24,924 nt of DNA from Pseudomonadota bacterium. Its GTDB lineage: Bacteria; Pseudomonadota; Gammaproteobacteria; Steroidobacterales; Steroidobacteraceae. The stretch is taken from positions 1-24,924 of the forward strand of contig JAEWAF010000112.1 of the NCBI GenBank assembly GCA_023391815.1, read 5' to 3'. How positions within the stretch are numbered: the first letter of the stretch is position 1; each line of letters starts with the position of its first letter. Positions 7,409-16,362 of this stretch are shown piece by piece. The notes beneath the pieces are model-generated. The model worked only from the letters and a program-made list of their open reading frames with translations. It had not been told where the DNA came from and did not search any database. A program made the position numbers and the translations under genes.

Positions 7409-8491
7409 ATGCTGCTGTACTTCACCAAACAGCTCGCCCTGCTGGAAGGCGCGTTCCGCGTCTTCCAGTACCTGACGCTGCGCGCGATTCTGGCCGCGCT
7501 CACGGCGCTGGTGATCTCTTTCATGATCGGCCCGTGGATGATTCAAAAGCTGTCGCTGAACCAGATCGGTCAGCGCGTGCGCGACGACGGTCCGAAGACG
7601 CATCTGCCCAAGGCCGGCACCCCGACCATGGGCGGCTTGTTGATCCTGGTCGCGATCACGTTCAGCACCTTGCTGTGGGCGGATCTGAGCAATCGTTTCG
7701 TGTGGGTCACGCTGCTGGTGACGCTGGCGTTCGGCCTGATCGGTTTCTGGGACGACTATCTGAAGCTCGTGGTCGGCAACAGTCGCGGCCTGATCGCGAG
7801 ATATAAATATTTCTGGCAGTCGGTGGCGGGCCTGGGTTGCGCGGTCGCCTTGTACATCACCGCGAAAACCCCGGCCGAAACGGCGTTGTATGTGCCGCTG
7901 TTCAAGACGGTGGCGGTGCCGCTCGGCATCTGGTACGTCGCGCTCGCCTATTTCGTCGTGGTCGGCACCAGCAACGCGGTGAATCTCACCGACGGTCTGG
8001 ACGGCCTGGCCATCATGCCGGCGGTTCTGGTGGGTGGGGCCTTGGGGGTGTTCGCCTATGCGACAGGCAATGCAGTGTTCTCGAATTATCTCGGCATTCC
8101 TTTCATCGAGGGCACCGGTGAAATCCTGGTGTTCTGCGCGACGCTGGTCGGCGCGGGTCTCGGCTTTCTCTGGTTCAACACCTATCCCGCGCAAGTGTTC
8201 ATGGGCGACATTGGTGCCCTCGCGCTCGGTGCGGCACTAGGCATCGTCGCCGTCATCGTGCGCCAGGAGATCGTGCTGTTCGTGATGGGCGGCGTGTTCG
8301 TGATGGAAACGGTGTCGGTGATGTTGCAGGTGGCCTCCTTCAAGCTCACCGGCAAACGCATCTTCCGCATGGCGCCGATTCATCATCACTTCGAGCTCAA
8401 GGGCTGGGCCGAGCCCAAGGTCATCGTGCGCTTCTGGATCATCTCGGTGATCCTGGTGCTGATCGGGCTGGCGACCTTGAAGGTGCGCTGA
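7409..8491 (+). CDS. mraY: Phospho-MurNAc-pentapeptide translocase MraY
   Basis: 360 residues, the same length as E. coli MraY, with about ten hydrophobic segments. MraY transfers phospho-MurNAc-pentapeptide to undecaprenyl phosphate on the inner face of the cytoplasmic membrane, forming lipid I. The catalytic aspartate pair is seen as WDDYLKL (Asp115-Asp116). NLTDGLDGLA and FMGDIGALALG carry further conserved aspartates, and APIHHHFELKGW is the HHH loop. The start ATG 7409 agrees with the expected MLLYF N-terminus, with GAGA about 11 bases upstream as a weak ribosome-binding sequence. The murD start follows after 4 bases. Confidence 0.97.
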   Translation: MLLYFTKQLALLEGAFRVFQYLTLRAILAALTALVISFMIGPWMIQKLSLNQIGQRVRDDGPKTHLPKAGTPTMGGLLILVAITFSTLLWADLSNRFVWVTLLVTLAFGLIGFWDDYLKLVVGNSRGLIARYKYFWQSVAGLGCAVALYITAKTPAETALYVPLFKTVAVPLGIWYVALAYFVVVGTSNAVNLTDGLDGLAIMPAVLVGGALGVFAYATGNAVFSNYLGIPFIEGTGEILVFCATLVGAGLGFLWFNTYPAQVFMGDIGALALGAALGIVAVIVRQEIVLFVMGGVFVMETVSVMLQVASFKLTGKRIFRMAPIHHHFELKGWAEPKVIVRFWIISVILVLIGLATLKVR

Positions 8492-8495
8492 CGCC

Positions 8496-9875
8496 ATGAT
8501 GCCGCACGATTCCACCAGTCGCCCCGACGTTCGCGTGCTGAGCCATCAGCAGCGCGGGCGTGCTGTCGTCGTCGGCCTGGGCAAGACGGGAATGTCGTGC
8601 GCGCGTTATTTGCAGTCTCGCGGTCTGAGCTTTGCCGTGACCGACAGTCGGGCAGCGCCGCCGGAAGCTTCGGCGCTCGAGAAACTCGCGCCGGACGCGG
8701 AAGTGCGCTTCGGCGGTTTCGATGAGGCGCTGCTGGACGGCGCGTCGCAGGTCGTGGCGTCGCCCGGCGTGTCGCTCCGAGAACCTTTTTTGATGAGTGC
8801 CGCCGTGCGTGGCATTCCGATCATCGGCGATATCGAGTTGTTCGTGCGCGAGGCCAAGGCGCCGATCGCGGCGATCACCGGCACGAACGGCAAGAGCACG
8901 GTTACGACGCTCGTGGGTCTGATGGCGAACGCCGCGGGTCGACGGGCTGTCACGGGCGGCAATCTCGGACGGCCGGCGCTCGACTTGCTCGACGATCCCG
9001 TGCCCGAGTTGTATGTCCTCGAGTTGTCGAGCTTTCAGCTGGAGACGACGTTGTCGCTCCGGGCCGCGGCCGCGGCTGTGCTGAACGTGACGCCGGATCA
9101 CATGGATCGTTACGAGACCCTCGAAGAGTACGCTGCTGCGAAGGAACGCATCTTCCAGCGCTGCGACGCCGCCATCGTGAATCTGGATGACATCGCGGTT
9201 CGCACGATGCACTACCAGCCGTCGCGCGTGCTTGGTTTCAGTCTGAATGACGATCCGGCGGCCGATTACTCCGTTCATCACGAAGGCGACGACGTGATTC
9301 TCATGCACGGTCGCGAGCGAATGATCGCGATGTCGGAATTGAAGATTCGCGGTCTGCATAACGCGGCGAACGCGCTCGCGTCGCTCGCGATGTGTGACGC
9401 GCTGAACTTGCCGCGGGCCGCTTGCTTGCAGGCGCTGCGTGATTTTTCCGGCCTGCCCCATCGTTCGCAGTGGGTCGCCGACGTGAAAGGCGTGCGCTTC
9501 GTCGACGATTCGAAAGGTACAAATGTTGGCGCGACGCTCGCGGCTGTCGCGGGCATGCCGGGGTCGCTGGTGTTGATCGCTGGCGGCCAGGGCAAGGGCC
9601 AGGACTTCAAGCCGCTCGCCGAGGCGTTCCGAGGCAAGGTGCGACACGTCGTGCTCATCGGCCAGGACGCGAAGCTTATCGATGCCACCTTGCAGGGCAT
9701 CGCGACGACTCAGTTCGCCCAAGATATGAATGAGGCCGTGCAGCTCGCCGCCAACGCGGCGCGTCCGGGCGAGACGGTGTTGCTGTCGCCGGCGTGCGCG
9801 AGTCTCGACATGTTCCGAGATTACGGGCACCGAGGCGATGTGTTCGCCGCGGCCGTAAGAGGGCTGCGAGAGTGA
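8496..9875 (+). CDS. murD: UDP-MurNAc-L-alanine:D-glutamate ligase MurD
   Basis: 459 residues, about 20 longer than E. coli MurD because of an N-terminal tail before VVVGLGKTGMSCARYL. MurD adds D-glutamate to UDP-MurNAc-L-Ala. The ATP loop GTNGKST lies at residues 129-135. NVTPDHMDRY, the SHFVDDSKGTN-like region (RFVDDSKGTNVGAT) and the terminal LLSPACASLDMF are MurD signatures. Two adjacent ATGs (8496, 8499) could start it. A later start inside the tail is possible but no better ribosome binding site is visible. The stop overlaps a GTG that opens a 23-codon ORF leading to ftsW. Confidence 0.96.
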   Translation: MMPHDSTSRPDVRVLSHQQRGRAVVVGLGKTGMSCARYLQSRGLSFAVTDSRAAPPEASALEKLAPDAEVRFGGFDEALLDGASQVVASPGVSLREPFLMSAAVRGIPIIGDIELFVREAKAPIAAITGTNGKSTVTTLVGLMANAAGRRAVTGGNLGRPALDLLDDPVPELYVLELSSFQLETTLSLRAAAAAVLNVTPDHMDRYETLEEYAAAKERIFQRCDAAIVNLDDIAVRTMHYQPSRVLGFSLNDDPAADYSVHHEGDDVILMHGRERMIAMSELKIRGLHNAANALASLAMCDALNLPRAACLQALRDFSGLPHRSQWVADVKGVRFVDDSKGTNVGATLAAVAGMPGSLVLIAGGQGKGQDFKPLAEAFRGKVRHVVLIGQDAKLIDATLQGIATTQFAQDMNEAVQLAANAARPGETVLLSPACASLDMFRDYGHRGDVFAAAVRGLRE

Positions 9876-9943
9876 ACGCAGCCACGTCCATGTCGAACCG
9901 ACGTTTCATGCTGACCCGCTGCGGGTGGGAGTTGCTGGCATGA
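9872..9943 (+). CDS. Possible 23-codon coupling ORF between murD and ftsW
   Basis: A GTG at 9872 overlaps the murD stop (GTGA). The frame runs 23 codons, rich in Ser, Arg and Ala, to a TGA at 9941-9943 that overlaps the ftsW ATG (ATGA). It therefore exactly bridges the only sizeable gap in the middle of the operon with stop/start overlaps at both ends, like every other junction here. The peptide resembles nothing known to me. It could be a translational coupling leader, or the double overlap could be chance. Confidence 0.3.
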   Translation: MNAATSMSNRRFMLTRCGWELLA

Positions 9944-11142
9944 GTGCGGCCAGTCTCACATTCGCGCGTTCGAACGGCCGTCCGCGCCGGTTCGCTTTCG
10001 ACCCGGTGCTGCTGATGGCCGTCAGCGGCGTGTTGCTGATGGGCTTGGTGATGATGACGTCCGCGTCCATCAGCATCGCCGACAAGCAACAGCAGGATCC
10101 GTTGTTCTTCCTGGTGCGTCAGATGTATGGCGTCGGCTTCGGCGTGCTGGGAGCCATGATCATGATGGCCATTCCCACCGCGGTCTGGGAAAAGATGGCC
10201 ATGCCTTTGCTGCTGGTCGCGTTCATTTTCCTGCTGCTGGTGTTGATCCCCGGTATCGGTCACGAAGTGAACGGCAGCCGCCGCTGGTTGCGCGCGGGCA
10301 TCATGAACTTCCAGGCGTCCGAGCTGACGCGCGTGCTGCTACTTATATATCTGTGCAGTTACGTGGTCCGGAAGCAGGGCGAATTGAAGGAAGAGCTGAA
10401 GGGCTTCCTCAAGCCGCTCGGCGTGCTGATGGGAGCCGCGGCTCTGCTGCTCCTCGAGCCTGACTTCGGCGCGGCGACCGTGCTGGTGGCGACGGGCCTC
10501 GGCGTGTTGTTCCTCGCCGGCGTGAAGCTGCGTCATTTCTTTGCGCTGGTTGCGATCGCGGCGGCCGGCATGGCGGTCATCGCCGTTACGTCCGCGTATC
10601 GATTGAAGCGTCTGACCGCGTTCATGGATCCGTGGGCCGATCCGTTCAACTCCGGCTTCCAGCTGACGCAGTCGCTGATCGCCATCGGTCGCGGCGAGCT
10701 GTTCGGGGTCGGGCTCGGCTCCAGCGTGCAGAAACTTTTCTATCTGCCCGAAGCGCACACCGACTTCGTGTTCGCCGTGCTCGCCGAGGAGCTGGGGCTG
10801 GTCGGTGTGATCGTCACGTTGGCGCTGTTCATTCTGCTGGTGTGGCGCAGCTTCTATATTTCGCGCCTCGCGTCCGAGGCCGGTCTCGCGTTCCAGGCGT
10901 ACTGCGCGGCGGCCTTCGGCATCTGGTTGGCATTGCAGACGTTCATCAACGTCGGCGTGAACATGGGCATCCTGCCGACCAAAGGGTTGACGTTGCCGCT
11001 CATGTCCTATGGCGGATCGAGCGTCATGGTGACGCTCGGCTGGCTCGGTTTCATCATGCGCATTCATCACGAGGCCCAGACTTCGGGTCGCCTCGCCGTG
11101 TCGCGTCCTGCTCGCCGCGAGCGAGTGGAGAGTGACGAATGA
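9940..11142 (+). CDS. ftsW: Septal peptidoglycan polymerase FtsW (SEDS family)
   Basis: 400 residues with about ten membrane segments. FtsW is the SEDS glycosyltransferase that polymerises lipid II at the septum together with FtsI. The large-loop region FMDPWADPFNSGFQLTQS near residues 228-245 and the C-terminal GILPTKGLTLPLMSYGGSS are family signatures. I chose ATG 9940, with GGGAG at 9927-9931 eight bases upstream, over the GTG at 9925, which would put that sequence inside the gene. The C-terminal cytoplasmic tail is short and basic. The stop overlaps murG (ATGA). Confidence 0.96.
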   Translation: MSAASLTFARSNGRPRRFAFDPVLLMAVSGVLLMGLVMMTSASISIADKQQQDPLFFLVRQMYGVGFGVLGAMIMMAIPTAVWEKMAMPLLLVAFIFLLLVLIPGIGHEVNGSRRWLRAGIMNFQASELTRVLLLIYLCSYVVRKQGELKEELKGFLKPLGVLMGAAALLLLEPDFGAATVLVATGLGVLFLAGVKLRHFFALVAIAAAGMAVIAVTSAYRLKRLTAFMDPWADPFNSGFQLTQSLIAIGRGELFGVGLGSSVQKLFYLPEAHTDFVFAVLAEELGLVGVIVTLALFILLVWRSFYISRLASEAGLAFQAYCAAAFGIWLALQTFINVGVNMGILPTKGLTLPLMSYGGSSVMVTLGWLGFIMRIHHEAQTSGRLAVSRPARRERVESDE

Positions 11143-12227
11143 AGCGCACGGTGTTGATCATGGCGGGCGGGACGGGCGGACATGTGTTTCCGGCGCTCGC
11201 GGCTGCTCGCGTGTTGCGCGAACGGGGTTTCGAGCCGGTGTGGCTCGGGACGAAAAAAGGCTTGGAAGCGAAGCTGGTGCCGCCGGCGCAAATCGAGATG
11301 GAGTGGATCTCGATGAGCGGTTTGCGTGGCAAAGGCGCGGCGACGCTGTTGCTCGCGCCCTTCAAAGTCGTGCAGTCGATCTGGCAGAGCCTGCAAGTCA
11401 TCCGCAAACGCAACCCCGTCGTGGTGCTCGGCTGCGGTGGCTTCGTCGCGGGGCCCGGGGGTGTCGCGGCCTGGCTGACGCGTCGGCCGCTGGTCATTCA
11501 CGAACAGAACGCGGTCGCGGGCATGACGAATCGGATGCTGGCGAAATTGGCGCGTCGTGTGCTCGAGGCATTTCCGAAGAGCTTCCCGTCCGGGACGCAT
11601 GCGGAGCAGGTGGGCAATCCGGTGCGACGTGAGATCGCCGCGATCGCTCCGCCAGCGCAGCGTTTCGAGGGCCGTTCCGGGCCCATTCGACTGCTCATCA
11701 TCGGCGGCAGTCAGGGCGCGATGAAGCTCAACGCGACGGTGCCGGCGGCGCTTGCCGCCATCGATGTGGCGTCTCGCCCCGTCGTGATCCATCAGGCCGG
11801 CGAGCGTCATCTGCCGGCCGTGCGCGAAACGTATGAGAAGCACGGCGTGCAGGCCGACGTTCGCGCGTTCATTACTGATATGGCGGAAGCGTATAGCTGG
11901 GCCGACGTTGTCGTGTGCCGTTCCGGCGCGATGACGGTCTCGGAGCTCGCCGCCGCCGGTTTGCCGGCGATCTTCGTGCCGTTCGCCGCGGCGGTCGACG
12001 ATCATCAAACGCTCAACGCGCAGTTCCTGGTCGAGGCTTCGGCGGGCATCTCGATCGCCGAGCGCGATCTCACTCCGGAACGACTCGCGCAGGAGCTGAA
12101 CAAATTGCTGAGCGGTGGACGTGAGCAACTCAAAGCGATGGCCATGCGTGCCCGCTCGGTTGCGATCGCGGATGCTGACGTGCGTCTCGCGGACGCATGC
12201 GTGGCCGCCGCCGGAGGTGTCGCATGA
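11139..12227 (+). CDS. murG: Lipid II synthase (GlcNAc transferase) MurG
   Basis: 362 residues, against 355 in E. coli. MurG adds GlcNAc from UDP-GlcNAc to lipid I on the cytoplasmic membrane face, giving lipid II for FtsW. The glycine-rich loop MAGGTGGHVFPALA (GGTGGH at residues 10-15) and GGSQGAMKLN are typical. So are HEQNAVAGMTNRML and the donor-site region VVVCRSGAMTVSELAAAGLPAIFVPF. ATG 11139 overlaps the ftsW stop, and the murG stop overlaps murC (ATGA). Confidence 0.97.
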   Translation: MKRTVLIMAGGTGGHVFPALAAARVLRERGFEPVWLGTKKGLEAKLVPPAQIEMEWISMSGLRGKGAATLLLAPFKVVQSIWQSLQVIRKRNPVVVLGCGGFVAGPGGVAAWLTRRPLVIHEQNAVAGMTNRMLAKLARRVLEAFPKSFPSGTHAEQVGNPVRREIAAIAPPAQRFEGRSGPIRLLIIGGSQGAMKLNATVPAALAAIDVASRPVVIHQAGERHLPAVRETYEKHGVQADVRAFITDMAEAYSWADVVVCRSGAMTVSELAAAGLPAIFVPFAAAVDDHQTLNAQFLVEASAGISIAERDLTPERLAQELNKLLSGGREQLKAMAMRARSVAIADADVRLADACVAAAGGVA

Positions 12228-13654
12228 AAGATCGCATGCGTCGCATTCATAACATTCATTTCGTGGGCATCGGCGGCAGCGGCATGGGCGGCATCGCCGA
12301 AGTGCTGCTGAACCTTGGTTACCACGTGCAAGGCAGCGACCTGAAGCCGAACGGCGTGACGCAGCGGCTGGCGAGGCTCGGCGCGCAGATCAAGATCGGT
12401 CATGCGGCGGAGAACGTTGGCAAGGCGGACGTGCTCGTGGTCTCCACCGCGGTGGCGGCCGACAACCCCGAGGTCGTCGAAGCTAAGTCGCGTCGCCTGC
12501 CCATCGTGCAGCGTGCGGTGATGCTGGGCGAGCTGATGCGCTTCCGCTATTCGGTCGCGGTCGCGGGCACGCACGGCAAGACCACGACGACCAGCATGGT
12601 CGCGTCGATTCTTGCCGAGGGCGGCCTCGATCCGACGTTCGTCATCGGCGGTCGCCTGAAGAGCGCCGACAGCAACGCGCGCCTGGGCGCCGGCAAGTAT
12701 CTGGTTGCCGAAGCCGACGAGAGCGACGCGTCGTTCATGCATTTGCAACCGATGATTTCGATCGTCACCAACGTGGACAACGATCACCTCGGCACGCACG
12801 AAGGCGACTTCGAGCGCTTGAAGCAGAGCTTCGTCGACTTCCTGCACAACCTGCCGTTCTATGGCCTGGCCGTGGTGTGCGCGGACGATCCGGTCGCGAA
12901 GAGCCTGTTGCCCAGGATCAATCGACCGTTCGTGACTTATGGCATCGACAGTCCGGAAGCGGACCTGCGCGCTGTGAACATTCAGCGTGAAGGTGTGCAG
13001 ACGCGCTTCGATGTGGAGCGTCGCGGCTCCTCACACAAGCTGTCGGTGAAGTTGAATCTGCCGGGCCGGCACAACGTGCTCAATTCGCTGGCGGCGATTG
13101 CCGTGGCGACGGAAATGGAAGTGAGCGACACGGCGATTCAACACGCGCTTGCGTCGTTCCACGGCGTCGATCGCCGCTTGCAGCAGTATGGCGATGTGCA
13201 GACTTCGGCGGGCAAGGTCACGATCATCGATGACTACGGTCATCACCCGACCGAGCTCGCGGCGACGCTCGAAGCGGTTCGTCAGGGCTGGCCGAACCGT
13301 CGCATTCTGTTGGCTTTCCAGCCGCACCGTTACACCCGTACACGCGATCTGCTCGATGACTTCGCTCGCGTGCTCGCGGCCAATGCCGACGCGCTCATCG
13401 TCACGGAGGTCTATGCGGCCGGTGAAGCGCCGATCGCGGGTGCCGATGGCAAGGCGATCTGTCGTGCCGTGCGTTCGCATGGTCGCGTCGAGCCCGTGTA
13501 CGTGGAGAAGATCGACGAGTTGCCGCGCGCGCTGATTCAGATCGCGCGCGATGGCGATGTGGTCGTGACTATGGGCGCCGGCAGCATCGGCAGCCTGGCG
13601 CCGGAATTGCCGGCCGCGTTGACCACCTTGTCGGCAGAGCGGAGGCAACCGTGA
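12224..13654 (+). CDS. murC: UDP-MurNAc:L-alanine ligase MurC
   Basis: 476 residues from ATG 12224. The frame is open to 12197, but that part is inside murG and the ATGA overlap marks the start. MurC attaches the first stem residue, L-alanine. The N-terminal Rossmann motif FVGIGGSGMGGIAEVLLNLG binds UDP-MurNAc. The P-loop GTHGKTTTT starts at residue 115, and DDYGHHPTE and FQPHRYTRT are MurC signatures. The stop overlaps the murB GTG start. Confidence 0.97.
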   Translation: MKDRMRRIHNIHFVGIGGSGMGGIAEVLLNLGYHVQGSDLKPNGVTQRLARLGAQIKIGHAAENVGKADVLVVSTAVAADNPEVVEAKSRRLPIVQRAVMLGELMRFRYSVAVAGTHGKTTTTSMVASILAEGGLDPTFVIGGRLKSADSNARLGAGKYLVAEADESDASFMHLQPMISIVTNVDNDHLGTHEGDFERLKQSFVDFLHNLPFYGLAVVCADDPVAKSLLPRINRPFVTYGIDSPEADLRAVNIQREGVQTRFDVERRGSSHKLSVKLNLPGRHNVLNSLAAIAVATEMEVSDTAIQHALASFHGVDRRLQQYGDVQTSAGKVTIIDDYGHHPTELAATLEAVRQGWPNRRILLAFQPHRYTRTRDLLDDFARVLAANADALIVTEVYAAGEAPIAGADGKAICRAVRSHGRVEPVYVEKIDELPRALIQIARDGDVVVTMGAGSIGSLAPELPAALTTLSAERRQP

Positions 13655-14553
13655 CCGCGTTGTCGCTGCCGCCCGACTTCGAAGCGCGCGTGAAGCGCAA
13701 CGAACTGATGTCGAAGCACACGTCGTGGCACGTGGGCGGGCCGGCGGATTTGTTTTTTTCACCGCTCGACGCGACCGATGTGTCCGGCTTCCTGCAATGG
13801 CTGAAGCCTGGCACGCCGGTGATGTGGATCGGTCTGGGCAGCAATTTGCTGGTTCGCGACGGCGGCGTGCGCGGCGCGGTGATCGAGACGCACGGCATCT
13901 TCGATGAGCTGGAGCGTCGCAGTGAGAACGAGGTGTGGTGTGGCAGTGGCGTCGCCTGCGCGAAGCTGGCCAAACAATGCATCAAGTGGGGCTTGGGGCC
14001 GGCGGAATTTTTCGCGGGCATTCCCGGCACGCTCGGCGGCGCGCTCGCGATGAACGCTGGCGCGTTCGGCGGCGAAACGTGGCGACATGTGGTCTCGGTC
14101 GCGACCATCGATCGCAACGGCGTGCGTCACGACCGCCCCGCATCCGATTACACGGTGGGCTATCGACATGTGTCGGGCCCGAGCGACGAATGGTTTCTCG
14201 GCGCGCTGCTGCGGTTCGAGCTGCGTCCCGGTGTGAGCAACGATGACATTCGTCAGCTGCTCGCGAAGCGTAAAGCGACGCAGCCGATTCAAGAGTGGTC
14301 GTGCGGTTCGGTGTTCACGAATCCGCCGGGCGATCACGCCGCGCGCTTGATCGAAGCGTGCGGGCTGAAGGGTTTTCGCATCGGCGGCGCCCGAGTGTCG
14401 GAGATGCACGCGAACTTCATCGTCAACGATGGCACGGCGACGGCCGCCGATATCGAACAATTGATTCGTCACGTGCAGCAGACGGTGGAACAAAAACATG
14501 CTGTGCGACTCAACACTGAGGTGCGCATCGTGGGCGAGGTGATTCATGGCTGA
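13651..14553 (+). CDS. murB: UDP-N-acetylenolpyruvoylglucosamine reductase MurB (short type)
   Basis: 300 residues. MurB is the FAD- and NADPH-dependent reductase that makes UDP-MurNAc, the substrate of MurC encoded just upstream. The FAD-binding part shows HTSWHVGGPADLF and GLGSNLLVRDGG, then AGIPGTLGGALAMNAGAFGGE. Probable catalytic residues are Arg172, Ser220 (CGSVFTNP) and Glu290 (NTEVRIVG). The length and missing extra loop fit the type II form, unlike the 342-residue E. coli enzyme. It starts at GTG 13651, supported by GGAGG at 13641-13645 and the GTGA overlap with murC. Confidence 0.95.
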   Translation: MTALSLPPDFEARVKRNELMSKHTSWHVGGPADLFFSPLDATDVSGFLQWLKPGTPVMWIGLGSNLLVRDGGVRGAVIETHGIFDELERRSENEVWCGSGVACAKLAKQCIKWGLGPAEFFAGIPGTLGGALAMNAGAFGGETWRHVVSVATIDRNGVRHDRPASDYTVGYRHVSGPSDEWFLGALLRFELRPGVSNDDIRQLLAKRKATQPIQEWSCGSVFTNPPGDHAARLIEACGLKGFRIGGARVSEMHANFIVNDGTATAADIEQLIRHVQQTVEQKHAVRLNTEVRIVGEVIHG

Positions 14554-15544
14554 AACAAACAACAGTCGACCGAACGGTCTCGGACCGAGGCGCGTCGGCA
14601 ATGCGAAGGAATTCGGCCGAGTCGCCGTGCTGATGGGCGGCACGTCGAGCGAGCGTGAAGTGTCGCTGGATAGCGGCAGCAATTGTCTGGATGCGCTGAA
14701 GCGTCAGGGCGTCGACGCGTACAAAGTCGATGGCATCGCGGCGCTCGTCGATGAGCTGGTGAACAAGCGTTGCCAGCGCGTGTTCAACATCCTGCACGGT
14801 CATGCCGGCGGCGGCGAGGACGGCATCCTGCAAGGATTGCTGGAAGCATTCGGCATCCCATACACCGGCTCCGATGTGCTGGGCTCGGCGCTGTCGATGG
14901 ACAAAATCCGCACCAAGCAGGTGTGGTTGTCCCTCGGGCTGCCGACGCCGCGATATGCGCGTCTCGCTCGTAACAGCGACGTGGCCAAGGCCGCGCGCGA
15001 CCTCGGCTTGCCGGTGATCGTGAAGCCCGCGTGCGAAGGATCGAGCGTCGGCGTGAGTCGCGTCTTCAAGGAAGAGGATCTGAAGCAGGCGGTCGAGCTG
15101 GCCGCTCGCTACCAGGGCGAGATGCTGATGGAGCAGTTGATCGTCGGCGATGAGCTGACCGTTGCCGTTCTTGGCGACGTGGCGTTGCCGAGCATCCGCA
15201 TCGTTCCAGCGGGCGAGTACTACGACTATCACGCGAAGTACAAGGCCGAGGATACGCAGTACATCTGCCCGGGCCTGCAAGGCGCGGCCGAGGACGAGAT
15301 TCGTGCGCTCGCGCTGGACGCGTTCAGAACCGCGGGCTGCTCCGGCTGGGGTCGCGTCGACGTGATGCGCGATCGCGCCAGCGGCAAGTTCTACTTATTA
15401 GAAGTGAACACCGCGCCCGGCATGACCAGTCATTCGCTCGTGCCCAAGGCCGCGAAGACGTTCGGCATCGAGTTCGACGAGTTGGTGTGGCGCGTATTGG
15501 AAACCAGTCTGCCGCGAGACGGTCAAGGAGCGCCCCGCAAATGA
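14546..15544 (+). CDS. ddl: D-alanine--D-alanine ligase (DdlB type)
   Basis: 332 residues, with a tail of about 25 residues before the usual start of the family (RVAVLMGGTSSEREVSLDSG). This ATP-grasp enzyme joins two D-alanines for MurF. Seen motifs are HGHAGGGEDGILQGLLE, YTGSDVLGSALSMDK, VKPACEGSSVGVS and LLEVNTAPGMTSHSLVPKAA, covering the N-terminal, ATP-binding and C-terminal regions. ATG 14546 overlaps murB by 8 bases. No good alternative start is visible closer to the domain, so the extra tail may be real. The stop overlaps ftsQ. Confidence 0.95.
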   Translation: MAETNNSRPNGLGPRRVGNAKEFGRVAVLMGGTSSEREVSLDSGSNCLDALKRQGVDAYKVDGIAALVDELVNKRCQRVFNILHGHAGGGEDGILQGLLEAFGIPYTGSDVLGSALSMDKIRTKQVWLSLGLPTPRYARLARNSDVAKAARDLGLPVIVKPACEGSSVGVSRVFKEEDLKQAVELAARYQGEMLMEQLIVGDELTVAVLGDVALPSIRIVPAGEYYDYHAKYKAEDTQYICPGLQGAAEDEIRALALDAFRTAGCSGWGRVDVMRDRASGKFYLLEVNTAPGMTSHSLVPKAAKTFGIEFDELVWRVLETSLPRDGQGAPRK

Positions 15545-16362
15545 TGGGCACCCGCAAGCGCAATCGTCGCAAGGCCGACGGCGAGCAGCTCGATCTGCTC
15601 GGCCGGCTCAAACCCATGGTCACGTCGTTGACCGCGGGTGGCTTGCGTCCGGCGCTTGGCGTGGTCGGGTTGGTGATCGGACTCGCGGTGATGGTGTGGG
15701 GCCTCGCGGTCTCGTTCGATCGACCGATTGGCAAGGTGGAAGTGGGCGGGCAATTTCAGCGCGTCACACCGTTGCAGATCGAAGAAGTGGTCGCGCAGTT
15801 TCGCGGCTCCGGTTTTCTCTCGGTCGACCTGGCCGCGCTACGCACGCAGTTGGAAACGATTCCCTGGGTGGATCGCGCGCGGGTCGAACGTCAGTGGCCG
15901 AACGGTGTGCGCGTGTTCATCACCGAACATGTCGCCGCGGCGCGCTGGGGCGAGTCGGGCTTGATGAATACCCGAGGCGAATTGTTTTTGAAAGACGCGC
16001 GACACATTCCCCAGGAGCTGCCGCAGCTCATTGGCCCTGCGGGCACGGAAGGTCAGGTTGCGAAGCTTTATTTGGAAACGTATCCGCGCCTGCTGGGTGT
16101 GGGTATGCGCTTGAGCAAAGTCGAGCTGGACGCGCGCGGCGCGTGGCAGCTGACGCTCGGCAACGGCGTGATCGTGCGTCTGGGTCGCCAGGACGTGCCG
16201 GCTCGCCTGGAAAGGTTCATCGCTGTGGCGAGCCCCGTGGTGGCGGCTCGAGCGGCGGAAGTCAGTTACGTAGATCTGCGTTACAGCAACGGCTTTTCGG
16301 TGGGTTGGATCGCTCCAGCCCGAGTCGCGCGCGGCGCCGAGGATACTCGCCCTGATGGCTAG
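15541..16362 (+). CDS. ftsQ: Cell division protein FtsQ
   Basis: 273 residues. FtsQ is a bitopic inner-membrane protein linking early and late divisome parts and binding FtsB/FtsL. A very basic cytoplasmic start (MMGTRKRNRRK) is followed by one membrane segment at about residues 38-58. A POTRA domain begins near VEVGGQFQRVTPLQIEEVV, and the FtsQ domain follows with IPWVDRARVERQWPNGVRVFI and YVDLRYSNGFSVGW. Start ATG 15541 overlaps the ddl stop, although the next codon is also ATG. The frame open back to 15487 lies in ddl. The 3' end overlaps ftsA by 8 bases. Confidence 0.95.
   Translation: MMGTRKRNRRKADGEQLDLLGRLKPMVTSLTAGGLRPALGVVGLVIGLAVMVWGLAVSFDRPIGKVEVGGQFQRVTPLQIEEVVAQFRGSGFLSVDLAALRTQLETIPWVDRARVERQWPNGVRVFITEHVAAARWGESGLMNTRGELFLKDARHIPQELPQLIGPAGTEGQVAKLYLETYPRLLGVGMRLSKVELDARGAWQLTLGNGVIVRLGRQDVPARLERFIAVASPVVAARAAEVSYVDLRYSNGFSVGWIAPARVARGAEDTRPDG

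Noticed and set aside
8439..9830. 463-residue minus-strand ORF opposite murD
   Set aside because: Antisense shadow of a conserved gene with no recognisable domain.
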